Part shown: positions 27,801-35,583 of the stretch, piece by piece
How the letters are laid out: every line of letters begins with the position of its first letter
How positions within the stretch are numbered: position 1 is the stretch's first letter
DNA from: Paramixta manurensis
GTDB lineage: Bacteria > Pseudomonadota > Gammaproteobacteria > Enterobacterales > Enterobacteriaceae
Length of the DNA stretch: 64,000 bases
Direction: 5' to 3'
Assembly: GCF_013285385.1 (NCBI RefSeq)
Contig: NZ_CP054212.1
Location: 2,046,001 to 2,110,000 of the forward strand
Position numbers and translations under genes: made by a program
Notes under the pieces: generated by a model
Database searches by the model: none
The model's input: only the letters and a program-made list of their open reading frames with translations
What the model was told of the DNA's origin: nothing

Positions 27801-30800
27801 CACTGGCAAGGCGGTTAAATAGCCCTGCATCATCCTCGTTGGCGTTAATTTGCCGTAATACCACTTGACTGTGTGACCAGGCCAGCTCAAAGACACGGTC
27901 GGCGATCGGGCGATCGCGATATTTTTCCAGCAGCGCCAGGCTAAGCGATCGGCTTTCGCTGATACCATAAACGATATCAATAGTGACCGCTTGCCCGGGG
28001 CGCAGGGTGATAGATTGTTGTATCGCCAGCATCGGATCCAGTACCGAGCCTGCTGTGTTGCTGAGTGCGCTGCTTTCACTGGTCGTTAGCGCCTCGACGG
28101 TGCTCCTGCCACGACCAAGAAATTGCGCCCGATCGGTGTCAAACGAGGCGCGCTGCTGATGGTCGCCATGCACGATCATCATGTGAAACAACCAGGGATT
28201 TTGTTCGTCCGGCGCGCGCGGGCGTCGGTGGCATAAAATGGCATCAAGGGCAGGTACCAGCTCGGTCTGGATAAATAAATTGCTGAACGCCGGATGCGCT
28301 AAATCGCTAGCGGCAGGTGCCAGCACCACCTCAGCGCAAGTTGTCAATTTTATGGTGCGTGGCTGGCGACCGCGATGCGTCAAGGTGATCCTGCGTAGTT
28401 CAATATTATCTTCCGGCGATACCACGACTTGTGTTCTGACGTTGAGCGTACCACAGGTACGTTTAAACTCGGCCCCGGCATCGTTGAAGATCACTTGGTC
28501 GTTGCTGCTGGTATCACCTGCAGATTGCCAGCTATTGCTCCATACTTCGCCGGTTTGCGGATCGCTGATATAGCAGAATGCTCCCCAGTTATCACGGGTG
28601 GTATCGCTATGCCAGCGTGTGAGAGCGAGGCCGTTCCAGCGGCTGTAACCGCCGCCAGTATGAGTCAGCATCAGGTGATAATGACCATTGGACAGCAATT
28701 GAACCTCTGGTGCCGGGCTATCTGCTGCGGTGAAAATACGCGGTTCATAGCGAACCGGTTTTACTCTGCCTTCATGAGACTCAAAATGACGACGCGGGCT
28801 GTAAAGATCGACGGCATCCGGTACTCGTTCCTGTAATAGCAGGCTCGCCGATTGGAAAGCGGGATTCGCCATGAACCGATCTGCCATTGGGGCATTAAGC
28901 AGCGTATGTGCCAGCGCCTGAAATGCCATACCCTGATGGTGTGCCATCCATGATTGCACTACCGCATATAATTGTCCGCTGGCGAGGCGTGACGGCGTAT
29001 AGTCCAGCGCTTCATAGAAACCGTACTCGCCGCGTGCACCGTTTTTTTCCAGCTTGAGGAGATTGTCACAGGCTTTCTGTGGTGAAACCATCAACGCGAG
29101 CAGAGTGGCGTAAGGAGCGACTACCATATCATCAGCCAACCCCCGACGAAGGCCAAGGCCGGGAACGCCAAATGCTTGATATTGGTAATGTTGCTGAACA
29201 TCAAAAGCGTAGTAGCCTGACTCTGAAACCCCCCATGGCACCCCACGTTCTCTGCCCCAGCGAATCTGGCGAGCTACCGCGGACTGACTCATTTTGTCAA
29301 GCAGGCTACCGGGCCAAGTCGGCATTACCAGATTCGGCATCAGATATTCAAACATTGAACCGCTCCACGACATCAGGGCGGTTTCATTATCAATGGTAGT
29401 AAACAGCCTCCCCAGCGCGTACCAGCTTTTGAGCGGCAATTGGTTAGACGCAATAGCGAGGAAACTGGTCAGGCGAATTTCCGATGGCAACAGGTCGTAG
29501 TGACTTTTATCGAGTGTATTACTGTCGCAGTTGTAGCCGATATTGAGTAGATGGGTCGCTTTGCTGTACAGGAAGGTGAAATCCATTCGTGCATGTTCAT
29601 TCAGCCGCTGTTCCAGTTCGGTGATAATGTCGAGCCGCAAGCGTGCCAGTGCGATCGTTGATGCCGGAGGCGTTCCTTTGCCGATATATGTTGACCGGGC
29701 CAGCTCGTTCAGTGAGGGTAATTGCTGCGCATCAAACGCTGGCGTTAACCAGCCAAGCAGAGACGACCATTCGTGGCACAGCAGGACCAACTGATGTTGC
29801 AAATGCCCGATCCAGCGCAGAACCAGGCTGTCTTCGCGATCGCACAACGCATGCAGATGATTGCTTTGAGCGCGCATACTTTTTAGCTCAGTCAATAGTC
29901 GTGCCGGAAGCAGCGAAGTGGCATTGATACACTGTTTGCGCAGTTGCCGTAGAGCCGTAGGGACGTTCTGACCCCAGTGCTGCTCCAGGATGCCCAACGT
30001 ATCATCCAGCCCGGCTAACACTTGGACTGAATTTAATATCGGCTGATTGCGCATGGCAGACAGCCCTTCACGTAGTGTTAGTAAATGACCGGCCATATTG
30101 CCGCTATCGACACTTGAGACATAGCGTGGGCTGAGTGGGGCACAGGTACGGGTGTCATACCAGTTATATAAATGCCCCCGGAAGTGCTCCATTTTATCCA
30201 GCGAATCCAGGGTAAGGGTGATGCGCTGTAACACTTCGCCCAGCGGAAGGTAGCCAAAATCCCAGGCGGTAAGGTTAGCCATCAGTGAGAGGCCAATGTT
30301 AGTAGGGGAGGTTCGATGTGCGATGACTTGGTGCGGTATTTCCTGGTAATTATCAGGCGGAAGCCAGTTTTCTTTGGCGGTGGCAAAAGTTTCAAAAAAT
30401 GCCCAAATTTCTCGACTGGTCTGACGTAACAGCAATTTCTGTTCTTTATTGGGTGAAAACGCGTTATTGACCGGCGGGCGGCTCATCCAACTCAGTAGCA
30501 TCGGTGCCAGACACCATATGATACTGACTGGCAGAGCGATTACCGAGAACAGCGGTGTAAAATGCGCGGTTAAAACCGTTAATGCCACGCCGCTGACCAC
30601 ATTCAGCCACATCGCCCGGTAAAAGCGGATGGGTGAGTTTTTTGTCTGTTCATTGTCCGGGCTATAACTGGCCCATTGGCTGAGGTTACGCTTGCTGAAC
30701 CCCAGACGCCACAGCGTCACGGCAATGGCGTACAGAGAATAACCGGCCTCGTGCGGCAAGGTAACAAAATTCAGTCCAACCCGGGAGAGCCGCTTAAGTG

Positions 30801-33459
30801 TGGCGGCAGCAACCAGAAATAGGTGTTGTCTAACCGGACGGCGAGCAGGTTTATTGAAAAGATCGTGGGTGAGAGTTAAGGCTGCTGGCAATAGCCATAC
30901 CAGCACCAGTACGCTTAGCCAGTAAAGCGGATTCGGTAGCCAGAGTAATGCACAAAATAGCAGTATCAGCAACGAGGGCGCGACCAGACTGCGTCGCAAA
31001 TTATCGAATAACTTCCAATAAGAAAGAGCGGATAATGGATTTCTGGCGTGCGTGCCATCTGCTTTTCTTACGCGGAGTTTGAGCCAGTTAAGCAACTGCC
31101 AGTCGCCACGGATCCAGCGCGTGCGCCGCGCGACGTCCGACAGATAGTTATTCGGGTATTGTTCGTAAAGTAAGACTTCGCTCAGTAACCCCGATCGGAC
31201 ATAACATCCTTCCAGTAAGTCATGGCTGAGTACCAGATTTTCAGGACAGGTATTTTTTGTCGCCTGAATAAAAATATCGACATCATAAATCCCTTTACCG
31301 ACGAATGATCCTTCGCTAAAAAGATCTTGGTAGATATCTGAAGACATCATCGAATAAGGATTATTACCCGGTACGCTGCTACGCATGGCGGCATAACGCC
31401 CTTGTCCCTGACGCGGGATTTCCTCGGCTAACCCTGGCTGTAAAATCCCATATCCTTTGACCACTCGCTGACGTATGGGATCATACTCTGGTCGGTTCAA
31501 TGGATGTGCCATGGTCGCAACCAGCTTATGCGCCGTATCGCGCGGCAGCACGGTATCGCTATCCAGCGTGATGACATATTTAATCCGCACAGGTAACCGG
31601 GGATCATCAATACCCGTCATGTTGGAAAACTGCTTCGCGGGCTGGCGTAACCAGCTATTTAGCAGTGCCAGTTTGCCGCGTTTGCGTTCGTAACCCATCC
31701 AGACACTTTGTGGTGAATTCCATTCGGGGGCTCGATGGAGTAGATAAAAGCGCGGATGGCTGGCTGAGTAACGCCGATTGAGATCCTGTGTCTGTTTGAT
31801 CGCCTGATCGAGCAGGGCGCTATTTTCCGGGGAGTTTTCATGGGCTGAGTCAGCGAAGTCGGTTAGCAGGGCAAAATAGAGGTTTTCGCTCTGGTTGCCT
31901 AACCAACAGACCTCAAGACTGGTGAGGAGTTTGCTCATGCCTGTGCTGCTGGTCAGCAAACACGGAATGACGACCATGGTGGCGGATTCTTCTGGGATTC
32001 CGGCAGAAAAATCCATACGCGGCAACGGTCGCGGAGTGCGGAAACGGGTAGTGGCCTCGCTCAGCAGGTCGCTGACCAGTTGGCTGACCACTACAATTAG
32101 CGGGATGGCAAGAAGTATCAGCAGCCAGTCAATCCCATGCCGCGCTGTTGCCTGTACTATGCCTGCCGTTGTTGCCGTGGTCAGTAAACTTAGGCTGCCA
32201 AGCCAGGAAAGTAATGGAACTTGGTTGAAATTGTGCCGCAGGCGGATGAGCCGTGAGGTATCCGCCGACAGTTGTATTTCCAGTTGCTGACGGCCTTCAC
32301 CCATCAGGTAATAACCGATATGGCGTCCTGGGGTATCAGACGCGGCTTCCCTGGAGTGTGCCAGTACGCGGTGGGCGACATCTGGTTCGCTGAAGCGACT
32401 ATCACGGGCCAAAATCTCAATGACATGGCGATAGTGGTCTCGGGTATCAAATTGCATCAGAGGATAGATGCCGGCCGGATCCAGGCGTAACGTTTGTTCC
32501 ACCACGCTCATCGCTTCAGCGAAGTCCGCCCAGTTTGTTTCACTCAGTAAACGTAAACCGGCAATACTATTGCTGACCGAAAGCTGGCTGGCGGCCAGTT
32601 GTTGATTGAAAAGATGAATGAGCGCATCGATTGTGACGCCCTGTTCAGTAAGATGTTGTTCAACCCAAGTCAGTGGCAGCATCAGCATATTGCCGCGCCC
32701 TTGCAGACGGCGTACCAGTTCCGCGACAAATGCGCTGCTTAGCGGAGGGCGAGAGCGGGCCATATCGGCGATTACCATGATCAAGTCGGCGGGGGCGCTC
32801 TCTGCACATTCGAAAATTCGCGTTACCCAGCTATCGGCCAGATTGCGCTCTTGTTGGGCTTTTACCACCTCGATACTGACCCGACGCAGGTTCTCAATCA
32901 AGGCGAGACGTAGCATACCGGGTAAAGCCCATACTTCTCCTAATGTGAGCGACGTTTCCTGTTGATAGGCGGTGATATAGTTGGTCAGACTGACCGCGTC
33001 CCAGCGTCCGTCGCCGTGAGCAATTGCTTCGGCAGCAATATCATAAATGCGTGGACAATGATGCGGCGCGGTCAACGCCGGAAGACCTTTGCCGAAGTTT
33101 TTCGGCAAGTGCTGGCGGACGATGCGGATTTGCTCTTCAATAAGGTAGTAATTATCCAGCAACCACTCTCCTGCTGGCATGATGCTGGCTTTTTTACCTG
33201 CATTGAGTACGTAGCAATTTTGCGTAATTACCGCCTCATTGTTATCAAGACGTTTGAGAAGGTAATAAGGCAGTCTGTCAGAAGATAATTTATGCGAGCG
33301 TGCCAGCTTTTGACCGTAGCGCTCCATCTGCGGCGTTGAAAACAGCTCGCTTTTAAGGCTATTTTCAACCACCGGCTCGTTGTCCGGAAACGGCAGAAAT
33401 TCTAGTGCTGGCGGCGACGGATCGGTGCCGGTAAGCCACTTCTTAAAATTCATTTTCAT
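24880..33459 (-). CDS. Cyclic beta-1,2-glucan synthase-like giant protein (NdvB/Cgs type)
   Basis: A 2859-residue inner-membrane protein, close to the length of rhizobial NdvB and Brucella Cgs. Order seen: N-terminal cytoplasmic helices, membrane helices at about 410-465, a GT84 glycosyltransferase domain with ITLDSDTVLP near residue 630 and RRTRWIRGDWQL near 780 (DxD and the xxRW acceptor motif), further membrane segments at about 830-880 and 960-1010, then long carbohydrate-binding and GH94 phosphorylase-like parts, with GAGDWNDGMNRVG near 2546. NdvB uses UDP-glucose to make a protein-linked linear glucan, which is cyclised and trimmed by the GH94 part; product export needs an NdvA-type ABC exporter, not in this window. 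The start ATG has no strong ribosome binding site; a Met lies two codons later. In other bacteria such glucans serve osmoadaptation and host interaction. Activity is inferred from motifs. Confidence 0.85.
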   Translation of the reverse strand: MKMNFKKWLTGTDPSPPALEFLPFPDNEPVVENSLKSELFSTPQMERYGQKLARSHKLSSDRLPYYLLKRLDNNEAVITQNCYVLNAGKKASIMPAGEWLLDNYYLIEEQIRIVRQHLPKNFGKGLPALTAPHHCPRIYDIAAEAIAHGDGRWDAVSLTNYITAYQQETSLTLGEVWALPGMLRLALIENLRRVSIEVVKAQQERNLADSWVTRIFECAESAPADLIMVIADMARSRPPLSSAFVAELVRRLQGRGNMLMLPLTWVEQHLTEQGVTIDALIHLFNQQLAASQLSVSNSIAGLRLLSETNWADFAEAMSVVEQTLRLDPAGIYPLMQFDTRDHYRHVIEILARDSRFSEPDVAHRVLAHSREAASDTPGRHIGYYLMGEGRQQLEIQLSADTSRLIRLRHNFNQVPLLSWLGSLSLLTTATTAGIVQATARHGIDWLLILLAIPLIVVVSQLVSDLLSEATTRFRTPRPLPRMDFSAGIPEESATMVVIPCLLTSSTGMSKLLTSLEVCWLGNQSENLYFALLTDFADSAHENSPENSALLDQAIKQTQDLNRRYSASHPRFYLLHRAPEWNSPQSVWMGYERKRGKLALLNSWLRQPAKQFSNMTGIDDPRLPVRIKYVITLDSDTVLPRDTAHKLVATMAHPLNRPEYDPIRQRVVKGYGILQPGLAEEIPRQGQGRYAAMRSSVPGNNPYSMMSSDIYQDLFSEGSFVGKGIYDVDIFIQATKNTCPENLVLSHDLLEGCYVRSGLLSEVLLYEQYPNNYLSDVARRTRWIRGDWQLLNWLKLRVRKADGTHARNPLSALSYWKLFDNLRRSLVAPSLLILLFCALLWLPNPLYWLSVLVLVWLLPAALTLTHDLFNKPARRPVRQHLFLVAAATLKRLSRVGLNFVTLPHEAGYSLYAIAVTLWRLGFSKRNLSQWASYSPDNEQTKNSPIRFYRAMWLNVVSGVALTVLTAHFTPLFSVIALPVSIIWCLAPMLLSWMSRPPVNNAFSPNKEQKLLLRQTSREIWAFFETFATAKENWLPPDNYQEIPHQVIAHRTSPTNIGLSLMANLTAWDFGYLPLGEVLQRITLTLDSLDKMEHFRGHLYNWYDTRTCAPLSPRYVSSVDSGNMAGHLLTLREGLSAMRNQPILNSVQVLAGLDDTLGILEQHWGQNVPTALRQLRKQCINATSLLPARLLTELKSMRAQSNHLHALCDREDSLVLRWIGHLQHQLVLLCHEWSSLLGWLTPAFDAQQLPSLNELARSTYIGKGTPPASTIALARLRLDIITELEQRLNEHARMDFTFLYSKATHLLNIGYNCDSNTLDKSHYDLLPSEIRLTSFLAIASNQLPLKSWYALGRLFTTIDNETALMSWSGSMFEYLMPNLVMPTWPGSLLDKMSQSAVARQIRWGRERGVPWGVSESGYYAFDVQQHYQYQAFGVPGLGLRRGLADDMVVAPYATLLALMVSPQKACDNLLKLEKNGARGEYGFYEALDYTPSRLASGQLYAVVQSWMAHHQGMAFQALAHTLLNAPMADRFMANPAFQSASLLLQERVPDAVDLYSPRRHFESHEGRVKPVRYEPRIFTAADSPAPEVQLLSNGHYHLMLTHTGGGYSRWNGLALTRWHSDTTRDNWGAFCYISDPQTGEVWSNSWQSAGDTSSNDQVIFNDAGAEFKRTCGTLNVRTQVVVSPEDNIELRRITLTHRGRQPRTIKLTTCAEVVLAPAASDLAHPAFSNLFIQTELVPALDAILCHRRPRAPDEQNPWLFHMMIVHGDHQQRASFDTDRAQFLGRGRSTVEALTTSESSALSNTAGSVLDPMLAIQQSITLRPGQAVTIDIVYGISESRSLSLALLEKYRDRPIADRVFELAWSHSQVVLRQINANEDDAGLFNRLASAILYPSQELRADSRIISRNRRGQSGLWGWAISGDLPIVLLSVTSEESILSITTLIQAHRYWRLKGLMVDLVILNDSPGGYQQTLQNQIMDLIYAGSEASLLDKSGGIFVRNGEHLSAEDKLLLMSVAHLCLDDRAGGLNEQLTQRTHALKTSPKPFVPHIKTEMNQHTPWSPDTGQLLHFNGLGGFSQDGREYQILLRENQPTPAPWSNVLANPGFGSVLSEAGQAYSWYENAHEYRLTPWENDPLSDRSGEAFYLRDEESGACWSPTTLPLRGEGDYLSRHGFGYSVFAHRESGIDSELTVLVAEQAPVKLAILTLSNNSGRTRRLSVTGYVEWTLGESRTKSALHVVTQAVNIAGGCGVMANNFYDSNGSARTAFFAVTGSHCSLTGDRREFLGRNGSLQKPAAMALRQLSDKTGAGLDPCGAIQSAATLIDGDQKTFIFVLGVGEDPAQAQATLTHYLNEEAAREELNHVHRYWHHMLDLIVVNTPDTSVNLLVNGWLLYQTMACRLMARSGYYQSGGAFGFRDQLQDSLALSHAMPERLREQIVLCASRQFIEGDVQHWWHPPHGNGVRTRCSDDYLWLPLAVCHYVETTGDTGVLEQRIPYLEGRLLQTGEESVYDTPIASAIEETLWLHCVKAIQHGLRFGRHGLPLMGAGDWNDGMNRVGIEGKGESVWLGFFLYDILQRFADLAEQHQDGKTATLCRTEALSLQKNLEASAWDGEWYRRGYFDGGEPLGSKGSQDCQIDAIAQSWSVLSGAVSQTRSAQAMQALDAHLVEDDAGLIKLLTPPFNGHGPNPGYIQGYLPGVRENGGQYTHGAIWAVMAFARMGNTERAWQLWSMLNPINHALSAHDVARYKVEPYVMSADIYSVAPHIGRGGWSWYTGSAGWAYRLLTEELLGIKRYGTTFAIHAQLPHDWPSLGITWQQGNSQYHITISRNCGEYQVALDGVILPDDRIPLLDDGQNHTVTIIQN

Positions 33460-33616
33460 AGGATTGCTCTAAGGCGACATTCGCGCGCAGGAGCAGTTGA
33501 GAAATCAGTTCAGAAACGTTCTCTCAGGATGGGCGTAAGGCATCAGGGATTTAACAGCTGCGGATATATTGCTTAAATATAGAACAGATAATTTATGTCC
33601 GAATAGGCTTTAGGGA

Positions 33617-33781
33617 TCAACGTGGTGCAACAAACAAAGCCTTACAGCCGGGGCAAAGCATGGCCTGCTTGAGACGAATTTTGGAGAGCGGTTGCGAGGA
33701 CTTAAAACGACAAAGGGGGCAGGTGACAGTGGTTGTCGAAGTGCTACCGATTAATTTCATTGTGTAATCGATAAAAGACAT
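33617..33781 (-). CDS. ynfU: YnfU-like small zinc-ribbon protein
   Basis: A 54-residue protein with two CPxC knuckles: CPLC at 21-24 and CPGC at 43-46, spaced like a zinc ribbon, and a basic linker (FKSSQPLSKIRLKQAM). GAAAGG lies upstream of the ATG. It resembles the small zinc-binding protein YnfU of enterobacteria; the symbol is by resemblance. It sits 157 bases upstream of the glucan synthase gene on the same strand. Function unknown. Confidence 0.65.
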   Translation of the reverse strand: MSFIDYTMKLIGSTSTTTVTCPLCRFKSSQPLSKIRLKQAMLCPGCKALFVAPR

Positions 33782-33987
33782 GATGATTAACCTTTCAATG
33801 AATGAGCTTTATTCTATCATGTCATGGTCAAAGAGTATGCAGATAATATCCGATGCCTCCGCGCGCGGACTGACGCTTATTTTGTGGGTTAAAGCGATTA
33901 TCATACGCACCGCGTCGCCCACATCCCGATACTTTGGTATTAAAGGCGCAGCAGTAGCGTATGGAATGTTGATAAACAGCAATAGGC

Positions 33988-34884
33988 TTAACTCATCATC
34001 TCATGGCGGATCCAGTCAATAACGGAGCGACGTTGAGGTTGCCATCCCAGCAATGAATAAGCATTTTTACCGCGTACCCGGCTGTTAGAGCCCAGGCCAT
34101 AAGAGGCCATTTCGTAACCCCACTCCTTAATTGCCTCTTCCAGCGGCCAATCTTGCGGTTCCCCCAGATTAAGGGCTTGCGCGATAGCGGCACTCATATC
34201 GCGAAACGACGCTTCACCGCTTTCCACAAAGTAGAAAGTTCCCGCCGGGGTGTTTTCAAGCGCCAGTAGATAAAGCGCCACCACATCATCAATATGCACA
34301 TTTGACCAGATGTTCTCGCCGGGGCCGACATGGCGAACCACGCCGCTTTTTTGTGCTTGTTTTAACAAGCGAGGCAATTGCACGCTGTCACGCGGCAGTG
34401 CGCGCGGGTGACCATAAATTAGCGTGTTACAGAGAACCGCTGAGCGCACGCCTTTGTTGGCGCTCTCCAGCACATAATTATCGATCGCCACGCGTGCCGC
34501 TTTATCCTCGGTGGGTTCCGGGAGATGGCCTTCACTGTAGATTATATCGCTGGCATGGCCTCCAGAGGCATCGCCTACGATGCTGGAACCACTGGTATGC
34601 AAAAAGACTTTATTACTGCCAGCCAATGCTTCGACCAGCGTTTTGACGGCTTCAAAATGGTCGCTGCTTGCGGCGTTAATGACCGCATCCGCCTGTTTTG
34701 CTTGCCGGGTAAGTAGGCTGGCATCGTCCAGCGTGCCCACCACGGCAGGAATGCCCAGTTTTGCCAGCGCTTCCGCTTGCTCCTGTTTACGCACCAACCC
34801 GGTGACATCATGGCCTGCGCGTACCAGACCCTCCGCAATAGAACCCCCAATAAAGCCGGCGGCGCCGGTTAAAAATACTTTCAT
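33988..34884 (-). CDS. NAD(P)-dependent epimerase/dehydratase family (extended SDR) protein
   Basis: A 298-residue Rossmann-fold protein. Seen: MKVFLTGAAGFIGGSIAEGLV (nucleotide loop), GTLDDASLLT, ADAVINAASSDHFEAVKTLVEALAG, LHTSGSSIVGD, NTLIYG (in place of the YxxxK pair usual for catalysis) and VHIDDVVALYLLALE. It groups with atypical extended SDRs of the NmrA/epimerase type; without a clear Tyr-x3-Lys, catalysis is uncertain. GTG 34893 is part of the ribosome binding site GGTGG, so ATG 34884 is used. No operon partner; it marks the left edge of the accessory region. Confidence 0.8.
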   Translation of the reverse strand: MKVFLTGAAGFIGGSIAEGLVRAGHDVTGLVRKQEQAEALAKLGIPAVVGTLDDASLLTRQAKQADAVINAASSDHFEAVKTLVEALAGSNKVFLHTSGSSIVGDASGGHASDIIYSEGHLPEPTEDKAARVAIDNYVLESANKGVRSAVLCNTLIYGHPRALPRDSVQLPRLLKQAQKSGVVRHVGPGENIWSNVHIDDVVALYLLALENTPAGTFYFVESGEASFRDMSAAIAQALNLGEPQDWPLEEAIKEWGYEMASYGLGSNSRVRGKNAYSLLGWQPQRRSVIDWIRHEMMS

Positions 34885-35583
34885 CTGTTCCACCTTTTGC
34901 GTTGGTTAATTTTGCGTCCCAATCAGTATAGGCCTGCTTTATTGAACAAAAATTGTTAATTACTCAAAAGATTATTGCATTAAACGCAATAATTTTTGCG
35001 AGACTTGATTAATAAGCGAGAGCTTATAAATAAATTAAAATGGCCCCGGCCTGGTTCCGTGGCGTGAGGACGTGATGGTTTAGTGAGTTCGGTGACCGTC
35101 TGAGCGATCACCTTTAATAAGATGGCAGATACACAGAATTATTTACAGGGCAATTTTCGGAAACCATGATTCAGAACTACTACTTCATCAATCCGGACTT
35201 TATGTTCAACGGTGATCGGTTGTCATTTGTTAAATATTATATTTTAACTGAATTGAAACTCAAAGTTAAAAAGAAAAAATAAAGCCACGGAAAGGAACGG
35301 GTCAAAATCTTAAACTGCATTATCTCTGACTTAATAATAAATTTAAATGATGTTTTTTATTTTTTGTGTCAGTAATAAAAGTATTTTTAAGGGAGGAGAC
35401 AGCATTAAGAAAATATACTAAATGAAACAATGGTATTACCTGCCATTAACACATTGGCTCCAAATGCCCGGATGGCGATGTCAGAGAACATTCCGCTTTT
35501 ATAACAATCTTTTGTTCCGGTCAGAAATATCTCCTATAATCCACTCCTGAAATAAGTTTAATAATTACATACAGGGAACTGTA
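34885..35583. other. AT-rich intergenic stretch with two tiny overlapping frames
   Basis: About 700 bases without a recognisable gene, visibly AT-rich beside the flanking SDR gene. Two short frames overlap by ATGA: 35122-35169 (15 residues, MADTQNYLQGNFRKP) and 35166-35282 (38 residues, beginning MIQNYYFINPDFMFNGD). They may be remnants of a gene lost on insertion, or chance. CAGGGAAC at 35573-35580 is the ribosome binding site of the next gene. I see no tRNA, transposase or VgrG sequence here. Confidence 0.4.

Noticed and set aside
33460..33616. Possible gene between the glucan synthase and the zinc-ribbon gene
   Set aside because: No open frame with a start signal; treated as leader of the glucan synthase gene.
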